Assembly (NCBI RefSeq): GCF_016617715.1
Contig: NZ_CP067225.1
Span: 2,858,001 to 2,922,000, forward strand
Direction: 5' to 3'
DNA length: 64,000 bases
From: Paracoccus sp. MC1862
GTDB taxonomy: Bacteria; Pseudomonadota; Alphaproteobacteria; Rhodobacterales; Rhodobacteraceae
Made by a program: the position numbers and the translations under genes. Position 1 is the stretch's first letter. Each line of letters opens with the position of its first letter. Below the pieces are notes generated by a model that did no database searches, had not been told where the DNA came from, and was given only the letters and a program-made list of their open reading frames with translations. Below, piece after piece: positions 8,471-18,123 of this stretch.

Positions 8471-9319
8471 TCAGACTTTCGGGTGAGGCGGCGATGCGGC
8501 GAACTGTCCGGCGCACCAATCCGCCACGCTGCGGGCCAGAGAATCATCGCGCAGATGCGGCTGGGCCAGCAGCCAGACCTCGCGCGTGATCTCCAGCGGC
8601 TCGATCTCGATGGCGGGGTTGTCGGACAGGGTCCGGGCCAGCCGGTCCGGCACCACCCCGATGGCCCGGCCCGAACCCAGAAAGCGCCGCATCAGCTCAA
8701 GGTCCGTGGTTTCCAGCCTTGGCCGGACGCGGCCCAGCACCCCTTCCAGCGCCTGCATCTCGGGCGTTTCCAGCATCGCGTCGGGATAGGCCGCGACAAG
8801 CGGGACAAGGGCCGGGTCGCGCGGCCGCACCAGCGCGAACTGCAGGGTGCCGATGCGGCGGACGGTGAAATCCCCCCGGCTGGGGCGGCCGAGGCGCAGG
8901 GCGAAATCGGCCTCCCAGCGCGACATGGCGATATTCTGGTCCGAGGTGTCGATGGACAAAAGCAGGTCCGGCTCGGCCTCCAGCAGCTCGGGCAGGGCCG
9001 GGGCAAGGTAGAAATTGGCGATGGCGCCGATGGTGGACAGGCGCAGCCGGCGCTGGGCGGCATGGGGCTCGGCCAGCATCGCCGTGATGGCCTCGCTCGC
9101 CTGCTCCATCACCGCAAGGTGGCGCAGGATGCGGCGGCAGTCCTCGGTGGGTTCCCGCCGGCCATGGCTGGCGACGAACAGCGGCACGCCCAGCGCCGCC
9201 TCGATCCGGGCCATCCTGCGGGCGATCGTGGTCTCGTCCACGTCCAGCGCCGCGGCGGCGCGGGTGAAGGAACCGGTGCGGTTGATCGTCGCCACCACGC
9301 GCAGGTCGTCCCAGTTCAT
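8471..9319 (-). CDS. LysR-type regulator, probable MauR
   Basis: 282 aa LysR-type transcriptional regulator. The winged helix-turn-helix is at about residues 15-60 ([16 protein letters not shown]...[11 protein letters not shown]), followed by an effector-binding domain. The ATG at 9319 opens the usual MNWDDL start of the family; the upstream extension of the frame is ignored. Its place directly upstream of mauF makes it the likely activator MauR. It is transcribed in the same direction as the mau operon, with a 214-base gap; my memory is that mauR is divergent in P. denitrificans, so I leave the symbol blank. A different target cannot be excluded. Confidence 0.85.
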   Translation of the reverse strand: MNWDDLRVVATINRTGSFTRAAAALDVDETTIARRMARIEAALGVPLFVASHGRREPTEDCRRILRHLAVMEQASEAITAMLAEPHAAQRRLRLSTIGAIANFYLAPALPELLEAEPDLLLSIDTSDQNIAMSRWEADFALRLGRPSRGDFTVRRIGTLQFALVRPRDPALVPLVAAYPDAMLETPEMQALEGVLGRVRPRLETTDLELMRRFLGSGRAIGVVPDRLARTLSDNPAIEIEPLEITREVWLLAQPHLRDDSLARSVADWCAGQFAASPPHPKV

Positions 9320-9520
9320 CGCGTCTCCCTCATGCCGCAAGGGGCATAGACCGGACCGCCCGTCGGGATACAAGCAAAGGATAGCCGGCCTTGCGTCGGC
9401 GGGACAGGGGCTGTAGATGCGGCCAGTCGCCGTGGATCCACCTGCGGGGACGGATGATTCATCACGCCGCGTGCGCCCCTTTGTCGCTGTTGGGGCGTTT
9501 CCGGCAAGGGAGATAGCGAC
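9320..9520 (+). promoter_or_regulatory. rplO upstream region with leader hairpin
   Basis: 201-base divergent gap between the LysR gene and rplO. It must hold a promoter for the ribosomal block, since rplO here has no upstream ribosomal gene. A small hairpin (CGCCCC 9474-9479, GGGGCG 9492-9497, then TTT) lies just before the AAGGGAGA ribosome-binding site and could act in translation control. No convincing -35/-10 pair was found. Confidence 0.4.
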
Positions 9521-10012
9521 ATGAAACTGCATGAACTGCGCGACAACGACGGCGCGAACCGCAAGAAGAAGCGCGTGGCGCGCGGCCCCGGTTCCGGCAA
9601 GGGCAAGACCGCCGGGCGCGGGATCAAGGGCCAGACCTCGCGCTCGGGCGTGGCGCTGAACGGCTACGAAGGCGGCCAGATGCCGCTGTATCGCCGCCTG
9701 CCCAAGCGCGGCTTCACCAAGCCGAACCGGCTGGAATTCGCCGTGGTCAACCTGGGCCAGCTTCAGGCGATGGTCGATGCGGGCAAGCTGAGCGCCGGCC
9801 AGTCGGTGGACGAGGACGCGCTGATCGCGGCCGGCGCCACCCGGCGCAAGCGCGACGGCATCCGCCTGTTGGGCAAGGGCCAGTTGACGGCGGCGCTGAA
9901 CCTGACGCTGTCGGGCGCGTCCGGCTCGGCGGCGGCGGCGGTGCAGGCCGCGGGCGGCTCACTGGTGCTGACCCGCCCGGTGGCTGAGCAGGACAACGCC
10001 ACCGCCGAATGA
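9521..10012 (+). CDS. rplO: 50S ribosomal protein L15
   Basis: 163 aa large-subunit protein L15. The start MKLHELRDN and the Gly/Lys/Arg-rich N-terminal extension ([14 protein letters not shown]) are diagnostic, as is KRGFTKPNR. The ribosome-binding site AAGGGAGA is 6-8 bases upstream. In most bacteria rplO follows rpmD and rpsE in the spc operon; here its upstream neighbour is the LysR gene of the mau cluster. secY follows after 138 bases. Confidence 0.97.
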   Translation: MKLHELRDNDGANRKKKRVARGPGSGKGKTAGRGIKGQTSRSGVALNGYEGGQMPLYRRLPKRGFTKPNRLEFAVVNLGQLQAMVDAGKLSAGQSVDEDALIAAGATRRKRDGIRLLGKGQLTAALNLTLSGASGSAAAAVQAAGGSLVLTRPVAEQDNATAE

Positions 10013-10150
10013 GCGGCGCAATAAGCTGTTGAAGCGGCATCCCGCGCCGCCTAGATAGCGGTGAGTTTTTCCCAGCGCCGCCGCACCGGCAACGGTCCGG
10101 CGGCGCTGTCAAATCCGGCAGGCATCGCCGCCGATAGACAGAGGTCAGTC

Positions 10151-11521
<1,371 letters not shown>

Positions 11522-11542
11522 CAATCCACGAAGGGGGGAGTC

Positions 11543-12226
11543 GTGACGATCAACATCATCCTGCTGGGGCCGCCCGGCGCGGGCAAGGGCACCCAGGCCC
11601 GCGCGCTGGTCGAGGACCGCGGCCTGGTGCAACTGTCCACCGGCGACATGCTGCGCGAGGCGCGCAGCTCGGGGACCGAGATGGGAAAGGTCGTGGCCGA
11701 TGTCATGGACCGCGGCCAGCTTGTCACCGACGAGATCGTCATCGGCCTGATCCGCGAAAAGCTGGAAACCGAGGAGGCCCCCGGCTTCATCTTCGACGGC
11801 TTTCCCCGGACTCTGCCGCAGGCCGACGCGCTGGAAGAGCTGCTCTCCGGCATGGGCCGCAAGATCGACGCCGTGATCGAGATGCGGGTGGATGACGAGG
11901 CGCTGGTGGACCGGATCAGCGGCCGCTTCACCTGCGGCAACTGCGGCGAGGTTTATCACGACAAGACCCGCCCCACCGCGAAGGAGGGGGTCTGCGACGT
12001 CTGCGGCTCGACCGACCTGCGGCGGCGCGGCGACGACAATGCCGAAAGCCTCAAGACCCGGCTGATGGAATATTACAAGAAGACCTCGCCGCTGGTCGGT
12101 TACTACTACGCCAAGAAGACCCTGGCGCCCGTGGACGGCATGGCCGCCATGGACGAGGTCGGCGCAGAAGTGGCGGCCGTCATGGACGGCATCGAAGCCG
12201 ATCCGGCGCTGTCCGCAAGCGGTTGA
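11543..12226 (+). CDS. adk: Adenylate kinase
   Basis: 227 aa enzyme that converts ATP and AMP to two ADP. It starts with GTG at 11543 behind a strong AAGGGGGGAG. The P-loop GPPGAGKGT is at residues 8-16, and the FDGFPRT motif is present. The LID domain carries a four-cysteine zinc site (CGNCG ... CDVCG), as in the long, zinc-containing bacterial form. The adk gene between secY and rpsM is the standard arrangement. Confidence 0.97.
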   Translation: MTINIILLGPPGAGKGTQARALVEDRGLVQLSTGDMLREARSSGTEMGKVVADVMDRGQLVTDEIVIGLIREKLETEEAPGFIFDGFPRTLPQADALEELLSGMGRKIDAVIEMRVDDEALVDRISGRFTCGNCGEVYHDKTRPTAKEGVCDVCGSTDLRRRGDDNAESLKTRLMEYYKKTSPLVGYYYAKKTLAPVDGMAAMDEVGAEVAAVMDGIEADPALSASG

Positions 12227-12374
12227 CGGGCAGCCCCTGATCCATTAACCGCAGTCATCTCATTCGAGAATCACCCATCCGGGGTGAAGCGATGGCCCGA
12301 CGGCGATGCCGCGGGCCATTGGTTGTGAAAAAAGCTTCCGGCGTTACGGAAGCGCAACATGAAGGACAACGGAC
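12227..12374 (+). promoter_or_regulatory. adk-rpsM leader with two hairpins
   Basis: 148-base gap holding two perfect short inverted repeats: TCACCC/GGGTGA at 12271-12276 and 12282-12287, and ATGGCCCG/CGGGCCAT at 12292-12299 and 12312-12319. A short upstream frame starts with ATG at 12359 and overlaps rpsM out of frame to 12469. These could be part of ribosomal-protein control or a second promoter; no function is proven. Confidence 0.4.
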
Positions 12375-12743
12375 TTGGCCCGTATCGCTGGCGTCAACAT
12401 CCCGACCGGCAAGCGCGTTCCCATCGCGCTGCAGTATATCCATGGAATCGGCCCGCTGAATGCCGATGAAATCGTCAAGGCCGTGGGCATCGACCCATCG
12501 CGCCGCGTCAACGACCTGTCGGACGCCGAAGTCCTGCAGATCCGCGAGTTCATCGACGCCAACCTGACCGTCGAGGGCGACCTGCGCCGCGAGACGCAGA
12601 TGAACATCAAGCGCATGATGGACCTCGGTTCCTACCGTGGCCTGCGCCACCGCCGCGGGCTGCCCGTGCGCGGCCAGCGCACCCACACCAACGCCCGCAC
12701 CCGCAAGGGCCCGGCGAAACCCATCGCCGGCAAGAAGAAGTAA
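12375..12743 (+). CDS. rpsM: 30S ribosomal protein S13
   Basis: 122 aa head protein of the small subunit. The product begins [11 protein letters not shown], so translation must start at the TTG at 12375; the nearest ATG (12359) is in another frame. GAAGGA lies 8 bases upstream of the TTG. The C-terminal [20 protein letters not shown] tail is typical. rpsK follows after 12 bases. Confidence 0.97.
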   Translation: MARIAGVNIPTGKRVPIALQYIHGIGPLNADEIVKAVGIDPSRRVNDLSDAEVLQIREFIDANLTVEGDLRRETQMNIKRMMDLGSYRGLRHRRGLPVRGQRTHTNARTRKGPAKPIAGKKK

Positions 12744-12755
12744 GGGGGCAGGGAC

Positions 12756-13145
12756 ATGGCACGCGACAAGACGCGCATGAAGCGCAAGGAACGCAAGAAC
12801 ATCGCCACCGGCGTGGCGCATGTGAACTCGTCGTTCAACAACACCAAGATCCTGATCTCGGACGTGCAGGGCAACGCGATCGCATGGTCGTCGGCCGGCA
12901 CCATGGGCTTCAAGGGCTCGCGCAAATCGACCCCCTATGCTGCGCAGATGGCCGCCGAGGATGCGGGCAAGAAGGCGCAGGAACACGGGATGCGCACCAT
13001 CGAGGTCGAGGTCCAGGGGCCCGGCTCGGGCCGCGAATCGGCGCTGCGCGCGCTGGCCGCCGTCGGCTTCAACATCACCGCGATCCGCGACGTGACGCCG
13101 ATCGCCCACAACGGTGTCCGCCCGCCCAAGCGCCGGCGCGTCTGA
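12756..13145 (+). CDS. rpsK: 30S ribosomal protein S11
   Basis: 129 aa platform protein of the small subunit. The HVNSSFNNT motif near residue 22 and the C-terminal [14 protein letters not shown] tail identify S11. A ribosome-binding site GGGGGCAGGGA precedes it. A strong terminator-like hairpin follows 15 bases after its stop. Confidence 0.97.
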   Translation: MARDKTRMKRKERKNIATGVAHVNSSFNNTKILISDVQGNAIAWSSAGTMGFKGSRKSTPYAAQMAAEDAGKKAQEHGMRTIEVEVQGPGSGRESALRALAAVGFNITAIRDVTPIAHNGVRPPKRRRV

Positions 13146-13160
13146 CGACCGTTCATTGAC

Positions 13161-13206
13161 CCGTCCCGCGCCGCATCCGCCGGCGCGGGACGGCTTTTCG
13201 CATTTT
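13161..13206 (+). terminator. Intrinsic terminator after rpsK
   Basis: Perfect 13-bp stem (CCGTCCCGCGCCG at 13161-13173, mate at 13181-13193), 7-base loop, then CTTTTCGCATTTT. It stands between rpsK and rpoA, where most alphaproteobacteria transcribe through, so rpoA may depend on readthrough or an own promoter. Confidence 0.75.
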
Positions 13207-13264
13207 ACCTCGGGCGTTTCCGGCGGCTGGACATGGGGCCGGAAACAGGAATGGAGGAAATCGC

Positions 13265-14281
13265 ATGATCCACAAGAACTGGGCCGAGCTGATCAAGCCC
13301 GCGCAGCTGGACATCCGGCCGGGCGGCAATCCGTCCCGCGTCGCCACCGTCATCGCCGAGCCGCTGGAACGGGGCTTCGGCCTGACCCTGGGCAACGCGC
13401 TGCGCCGGGTGCTGATGTCGTCCCTGCAGGGCGCCGCCATCACCAGCGTGCAGATCGACAACGTGCTGCACGAATTTTCCTCGGTGCCGGGCGTGCGCGA
13501 GGACGTGACCGACATCGTGCTGAACCTCAAGGGCGTCACGCTGAAGATGGACGTGGACGGGACCAAGCGCCTGACCCTGTCCGCCAAAGGCCCGGGCGAG
13601 GTCAAGGCCGGCCAGATCACCGAAACCGCCGGCATCACCGTGCTGAACCGCGACCATGTGATCTGCCACCTCGACGAGGGCGCCGAGCTGAACGTGGAAC
13701 TGACGGTCGCCATCGGCAAGGGCTATGTCGCCGCCGACAAGAACCGCCCCGAGGATGCGCCCATCGGCCTGATCCCGATCGACGCGATCTTCTCGCCGGT
13801 CAAGCGCGTCAGCTACGAGGTCACGCCCACCCGCGAGGGGCAGGTGCTGGACTACGACAAGCTGACCATGCGGGTGGAAACCGACGGCTCGCTGACCCCC
13901 GACGACGCCGTGGCCTATGCCGCGCGCATCCTGCAGGACCAGCTTGGCGTCTTCGTCAACTTCGAGGAACCCGAATCGGCCCGCAGCCAGGACGCCGAGG
14001 ACGGGCTGGAGTTCGATCCGCGCCTGCTGAAGAAGGTGGACGAGCTGGAGCTTTCGGTCCGTTCGGCCAACTGCCTCAAGAACGACAACATCGTCTATAT
14101 CGGCGACCTGATCCAGAAGACCGAGGCCGAGATGCTGCGGACCCCGAACTTCGGCCGCAAGTCGCTGAACGAGATCAAGGAGGTGCTTTCGGGCATGGGC
14201 CTGCATCTCGGCATGGACGTGGTGGACTGGCCGCCCGAGAACATCGAGGATCTCGCCAAGCGCTTCGACGACCAGTTCTGA
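13265..14281 (+). CDS. rpoA: RNA polymerase alpha subunit
   Basis: 338 aa alpha subunit. The N-terminal dimerisation domain starts [12 protein letters not shown] and contains the assembly region LGNALRRVL. The C-terminal domain (from about residue 250) binds UP elements and activators, and holds the [10 protein letters not shown] and LNEIKEVL helices. GGAGG lies 7 bases upstream of the ATG. This is the normal length for the family. Confidence 0.98.
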   Translation: MIHKNWAELIKPAQLDIRPGGNPSRVATVIAEPLERGFGLTLGNALRRVLMSSLQGAAITSVQIDNVLHEFSSVPGVREDVTDIVLNLKGVTLKMDVDGTKRLTLSAKGPGEVKAGQITETAGITVLNRDHVICHLDEGAELNVELTVAIGKGYVAADKNRPEDAPIGLIPIDAIFSPVKRVSYEVTPTREGQVLDYDKLTMRVETDGSLTPDDAVAYAARILQDQLGVFVNFEEPESARSQDAEDGLEFDPRLLKKVDELELSVRSANCLKNDNIVYIGDLIQKTEAEMLRTPNFGRKSLNEIKEVLSGMGLHLGMDVVDWPPENIEDLAKRFDDQF

Positions 14282-14428
14282 GGAAACTTCGGGGGCACGG
14301 TCCCGTCTGCATCGTCTGTGCATCGACTGTGCATCGCCCGTGCCCCGGAAAAACCGGGCATCCCGCCCCAAGGAGAGCGTCCGCAACGCACGGCCGCCGG
14401 ACAAAGCAAAACGCGATAGGAGACACCC
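14282..14428 (+). repeat. rpoA-rplQ leader: tandem repeats within hairpin
   Basis: 147-base gap. Two 11-base units TCTGTGCATCG/ACTGTGCATCG sit at 14315-14336, with a degenerate third just before. They are enclosed by a perfect 9-bp inverted repeat (GGGGCACGG 14292-14300, CCGTGCCCC 14338-14346). A second hairpin (CCCGG 14344-14348, AAAAA loop, CCGGG 14354-14358) shares bases with the first, so both cannot form at once. Confidence 0.55.
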
Positions 14429-14854
14429 ATGCGTCACGCCCGCGGCTACCGCCGCCTGAACCGCACCCACGAGCACCGCAAGGCGCTGTTTTCCAATATG
14501 GCCGGCTCGCTGATCGAGCATGAGCAGATCAAGACGACCCTGCCCAAGGCCAAGGAACTGCGCCCGATCATCGAAAAGCTGATCACGCTGGCCAAGCGCG
14601 GCGACCTGCACGCCCGCCGGCAGGCTGCGGCACAACTGAAGCAGGACCAGCATGTCGCCCGCCTGTTCGAGATCCTCGGCCCCCGCTATGCCGACCGTCA
14701 GGGCGGCTATGTCCGGGTGCTGAAGGCCGGCTTCCGCTACGGCGACATGGCCCCCATGGCGATCATCGAGTTCGTCGACCGCGACACCTCGGCCAAGGGC
14801 GCCGCGGACCGCGCCCGTCTGGAAGCCGAGGCGGATATCGGTTTCGACGCCTGA
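14429..14854 (+). CDS. rplQ: 50S ribosomal protein L17
   Basis: 141 aa protein near the peptide exit tunnel. [19 protein letters not shown] is the standard start, and [17 protein letters not shown] follows. It ends the ribosomal block; two hairpins, the second a clear terminator, lie just downstream. Confidence 0.97.
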   Translation: MRHARGYRRLNRTHEHRKALFSNMAGSLIEHEQIKTTLPKAKELRPIIEKLITLAKRGDLHARRQAAAQLKQDQHVARLFEILGPRYADRQGGYVRVLKAGFRYGDMAPMAIIEFVDRDTSAKGAADRARLEAEADIGFDA

Positions 14855-14867
14855 TCCACGAAGTCAG

Positions 14868-14951
14868 GGGCCGGTTGCTGCCGGCCCTTGCCAAGTGACG
14901 CCACGTCAGGACAAATAGACCCGCGCAGCCATGCTGCGCGGGTTCTTTTTT
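14868..14951 (+). terminator. Tandem hairpins, terminator after rplQ
   Basis: A 7-bp hairpin (GGGCCGG 14868-14874, CCGGCCC 14881-14887) is followed by a perfect 11-bp stem (ACCCGCGCAGC 14919-14929, GCTGCGCGGGT 14933-14943) with a 3-base loop and TCTTTTTT. The second is a textbook intrinsic terminator that ends the ribosomal operon. Confidence 0.9.
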
Positions 14952-15073
14952 GCATCACCGTTAACTGAAAAAATACGTTCTACACTTAAATAACAGGGTA
15001 ACGCCGGCAAGGCTTGGGCCTTGTCCTTAAATAAGCCCATTGACCGCCTCCTTGGCAATTTGTCTAAAAGGAT

Positions 15074-15685
15074 ATGTCTTCGAGAGCCGAGATCACCGCC
15101 ACCCTGTCGCGCCTGAAAAAACTGGCGCCCGTGGGGTATTACATCGGGCTGCACATCCGTTTCGCGGCCCCCATCATGAGGTTCCAGACCTATCCCGAGG
15201 GCTGGTCGGAACGATACACGGCGAATGCCTATGCCTTGCGCGATCCGACGATCGCCTGGGGCTTCTCGACGACAGGTGCGGTGCGCTGGTCGGCCATGCC
15301 GATTCCCGATCCCTTCGGCATCCTCGCCGATGCGGCAAGTCATGGGCTGCATTACGGGCTGACCATGTCCAGCGGTCCGATCAAGTCACGCACCATTGCG
15401 AGCTTTGCCCATGACACGCGTGAATTCAAGGATGACGAGATCGAGACGATCTCGGCTCTGGTACGACGACTCCACGAGATCACGGAGCCGCCGGAGAGCC
15501 TGACAAAGGCTCAGCAAGAGGCCCTTCGATGTATCGCGGAGGGCGATCGCCACGCGGCAGCGGCTGCAAAGCTCGGCATCACCGAAAGTGCGTTCAAGGC
15601 GCGTCTGATTTCCGCCCGTGAACGGCTGATGGCCAGGACAACGGCCGAGGCGCTGCAGCGAGCCAAGGATTACCGTCTGCTTTAG
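15074..15685 (+). CDS. LuxR-type quorum-sensing regulator
   Basis: 203 aa. The N-terminal part is an autoinducer-binding domain (conserved Trp, Tyr and Asp-Pro in the EGWSERYTANAYALRDPTIAW region). The C-terminal part, from about residue 140, is a LuxR-like helix-turn-helix (LTKAQQEALRCIAEG...AKLGITESAFKARL). The HTH departs from the usual LTxRExEVL consensus. It is 70 bases upstream of an acyl-homoserine-lactone synthase and should respond to its product. AAAAGGAT is close to the ATG. I could not recognise a lux box. Confidence 0.88.
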   Translation: MSSRAEITATLSRLKKLAPVGYYIGLHIRFAAPIMRFQTYPEGWSERYTANAYALRDPTIAWGFSTTGAVRWSAMPIPDPFGILADAASHGLHYGLTMSSGPIKSRTIASFAHDTREFKDDEIETISALVRRLHEITEPPESLTKAQQEALRCIAEGDRHAAAAAKLGITESAFKARLISARERLMARTTAEALQRAKDYRLL

Positions 15686-15755
15686 GCCGTTCGCCCGTCA
15701 TTCAACCAACCGCGGTCGCTCCGGGGGGCCAACCCCTCAACCCCAGGAGAAGACC

Positions 15756-16349
15756 ATGCAGACCACCACGCTTTCCTTCAGCAATCTTCACAACCACGGC
15801 GAACTGTTTGCGAATTTGTTCCGCGCCCGCCGGCAGAGCTTCATCATCCAGAAGAACTGGGATCTGCCGCAGGCCGATGGCATGGAATATGACCAGTACG
15901 ACACCCCCGCCAGCCGCTGGGTCGCTGTTCACGACGGCGTTGACCAGGTGCTTGGCGGCTTCCGCCTGACGCCCACCACCGCCCAGTGCGGGATCTACTC
16001 CTACATGATCCGCGACGCGCAGCGCGGCGTCCTTGGCGGCACGATCCCGCAGGACCTGCTGTATGGGGAAGCCCCCGTCGATCCGCAGGTGTGGGAATGC
16101 ACCCGCGTCTTCGTCAACCACGAGACCCCGATGGCGATCCGCCGCAAGGTCCACATGCAGATGGCGGGTGCCATGACCCGGACCGCGCGCGAATTCGGCG
16201 CGACCCGTCTGATAGCGCTCACCGGGGCGACCTGGCCGCGCTGGTACGGCCGCTGCGGCCTGGACGCCGAGGCGATCGGCCGCGTCCTGCTGATCGAGGG
16301 CGAGGAGAACCAGTGCGTATCGATCAACCTCGTGCCGAAGATGCACTGA
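15756..16349 (+). CDS. Acyl-homoserine-lactone synthase, LuxI family
   Basis: 197 aa enzyme that joins S-adenosylmethionine and an acyl-ACP to make an acyl-homoserine lactone signal. The invariant LuxI residues are visible: Arg26, Phe29, Trp35, Asp46, Asp49, Arg70, Glu114 and Arg117. AGGAGA is 7 bases upstream of the ATG. It follows the LuxR gene in the same direction. In P. denitrificans a related enzyme makes a long-chain (C16) signal, which is plausible here too, but the chain length cannot be read from the sequence. Confidence 0.93.
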   Translation: MQTTTLSFSNLHNHGELFANLFRARRQSFIIQKNWDLPQADGMEYDQYDTPASRWVAVHDGVDQVLGGFRLTPTTAQCGIYSYMIRDAQRGVLGGTIPQDLLYGEAPVDPQVWECTRVFVNHETPMAIRRKVHMQMAGAMTRTAREFGATRLIALTGATWPRWYGRCGLDAEAIGRVLLIEGEENQCVSINLVPKMH

Positions 16350-16406
16350 TGGCGCGGCAAAGGTGGGGGATACCCACCACATGGCGGGCAGCGTAAACTG
16401 CCCGCC

Positions 16407-17726
16407 ATGGCCGATCTTTTCGACGACATGCCCCTTTCGCCCGAGCCCGCGGGACGCTCGGCCCACCGTCCGCTCGCGGATCGCATCCGCCCGCGGCGGC
16501 TGGCCGAGGTCATCGGCCAGGGCGCGATCCTCGGCCCCGACGGGCCGCTTGGGGCGATGCTGGGGGCGGGCAGCCTGTCCTCGCTGATCCTCTGGGGACC
16601 GCCCGGCGTTGGCAAGACCACCATCGCGCGGTTGCTGGCCGACCAGACCGAGCGCGACTTCGTCCAGATCTCCGCGATCTTCTCGGGCGTGCCCGAGTTG
16701 CGGAAAGTCTTCGACACCGCCCGCCTGCATTACCGGCAGGGGCGGGGCACGCTGCTGTTCGTGGACGAGATCCACCGCTTCAACAAGGCGCAGCAGGACA
16801 GCTTCCTGCCGCATATGGAGGATGGGACCATCCTTCTGGTCGGCGCCACGACCGAGAATCCCAGCTTCGAGCTGAACGCGGCGCTTCTGTCCCGCGCGCA
16901 GGTGATCGTTCTGAAGCGGCTGGAACTGGCCGATCTTGAACTGCTCGCCCAGCGGGCCGAGCGCGAGATGGACCGCGCCCTGCCGCTGACCGGCGAGGCG
17001 CGCGAGGCGCTGCTGGCCATGGCCGACGGCGACGGCCGCGCCGCCCTGAACCTGATCGAGCAGGTGATGGCTTGGAAGGTGGAGCGTCCCCTCGGCACCG
17101 ACGAACTCTCGCGCCGGCTGATGCGCCGGGCCGCGAAATACGACAAGGGGGGCGACGAGCATTACAACCTGATCTCGGCGCTGCACAAATCCGTCCGTGG
17201 TTCGGACCCCGATGCCGCGCTCTACTGGCTCGCGCGGATGCTGGAAGGGGGCGAGGACCCGCGCTACCTCGCCCGCCGCATCACCCGCATGGCGGTCGAG
17301 GACATCGGTCTGGCCGATCCGGCAGCGCAGCGCCACTGCCTGGACGCCTGGGCGCTGTATGAACGGCTCGGTTCGCCGGAAGGCGAGTTGGCGCTGGCGC
17401 AGGCGGTGATCTACCTTGCGCTCGCGCCCAAGTCGAACGCGGGCTATGCCGCCTACAAGGCCGCGCGGGCCGAGGCGCGGAAGACCGGCAGCCTGATGCC
17501 GCCCGCCCATATCCTGAACGCGCCCACGCGGCTTATGAAGGACCAGGGCTATGGCGCGGGCTATGCCTATGACCACGACGCCGAGGACGGCTTTTCCGGG
17601 CAGAACTATTTCCCTGACGGCATGAAGCGCCCCGTCCTCTACACCCCCGTCGAGCGCGGGTTCGAGCGGGAACTGAAGAAGCGGCTCGACTGGTTCGTGA
17701 GCCAGCGGCTCAAGCGCGGCGGTTGA
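16407..17726 (+). CDS. rarA: Replication-associated recombination protein A
   Basis: 439 aa AAA+ ATPase of the RarA/MgsA/WRNIP1 family, which acts at stalled replication forks. The Walker A GPPGVGKTT is at residues 64-72, and the Walker B FVDEIHRF with the sensor-1 GATTENPSF follow. The C-terminal tetramerisation domain (KYDKGGDEHYNLISALHKS onward) is complete. Length is normal. It is 57 bases after luxI and 31 bases before crcB. Confidence 0.96.
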   Translation: MADLFDDMPLSPEPAGRSAHRPLADRIRPRRLAEVIGQGAILGPDGPLGAMLGAGSLSSLILWGPPGVGKTTIARLLADQTERDFVQISAIFSGVPELRKVFDTARLHYRQGRGTLLFVDEIHRFNKAQQDSFLPHMEDGTILLVGATTENPSFELNAALLSRAQVIVLKRLELADLELLAQRAEREMDRALPLTGEAREALLAMADGDGRAALNLIEQVMAWKVERPLGTDELSRRLMRRAAKYDKGGDEHYNLISALHKSVRGSDPDAALYWLARMLEGGEDPRYLARRITRMAVEDIGLADPAAQRHCLDAWALYERLGSPEGELALAQAVIYLALAPKSNAGYAAYKAARAEARKTGSLMPPAHILNAPTRLMKDQGYGAGYAYDHDAEDGFSGQNYFPDGMKRPVLYTPVERGFERELKKRLDWFVSQRLKRGG

Positions 17727-17757
17727 CTTTGCCGGGGCGCATCTACAGGTCAGCGGG

Positions 17758-18123
17758 ATGATGACTGCGGTATTTCAGGTGGCGCTGGGCGGCGCTTTGG
17801 GCGCGACGGCACGCCATGGCGTGAACCTGGGCGCGGCGCGGCTGCTGGGGCCGGCTTTCCCCTGGGCGACGCTGGGGGTGAATGTCGCGGGCTCGTTCCT
17901 GATGGGCTTGGTGGTAGCGGCCCTGGGGCGTGACGGCGCCTGGGCACCCCTCCTGCTGACGGGGATGCTGGGCGGCTTTACCACCTTCTCGGCCTTCTCG
18001 CTGGATGCGGTGACGCTGTGGCAGAAGGGACAGGGGGGCATGGCCGCGCTTTATGTCGGGGTCAGCGTCCTTCTTTCGCTCGCCGCGCTTGTTGCGGGGC
18101 TTTCCATGGGGCGTCCGGCATGA
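17758..18123 (+). CDS. crcB: Fluoride ion channel CrcB/Fluc
   Basis: 121 aa with four membrane segments, forming dual-topology dimers that export fluoride. The family motifs GGALGATARHG and GGFTTFSAFSLD (with the Phe and Ser/Thr that line the path) are present. There is no fluoride riboswitch that I can recognise. The stop overlaps the start of the pseudouridine synthase (ATGA). Confidence 0.94.
   Translation: MMTAVFQVALGGALGATARHGVNLGAARLLGPAFPWATLGVNVAGSFLMGLVVAALGRDGAWAPLLLTGMLGGFTTFSAFSLDAVTLWQKGQGGMAALYVGVSVLLSLAALVAGLSMGRPA

Noticed and set aside
15686..15755. lux box before the LuxI gene
   Set aside because: I searched for an 18-20 base dyad of the usual type and saw none.
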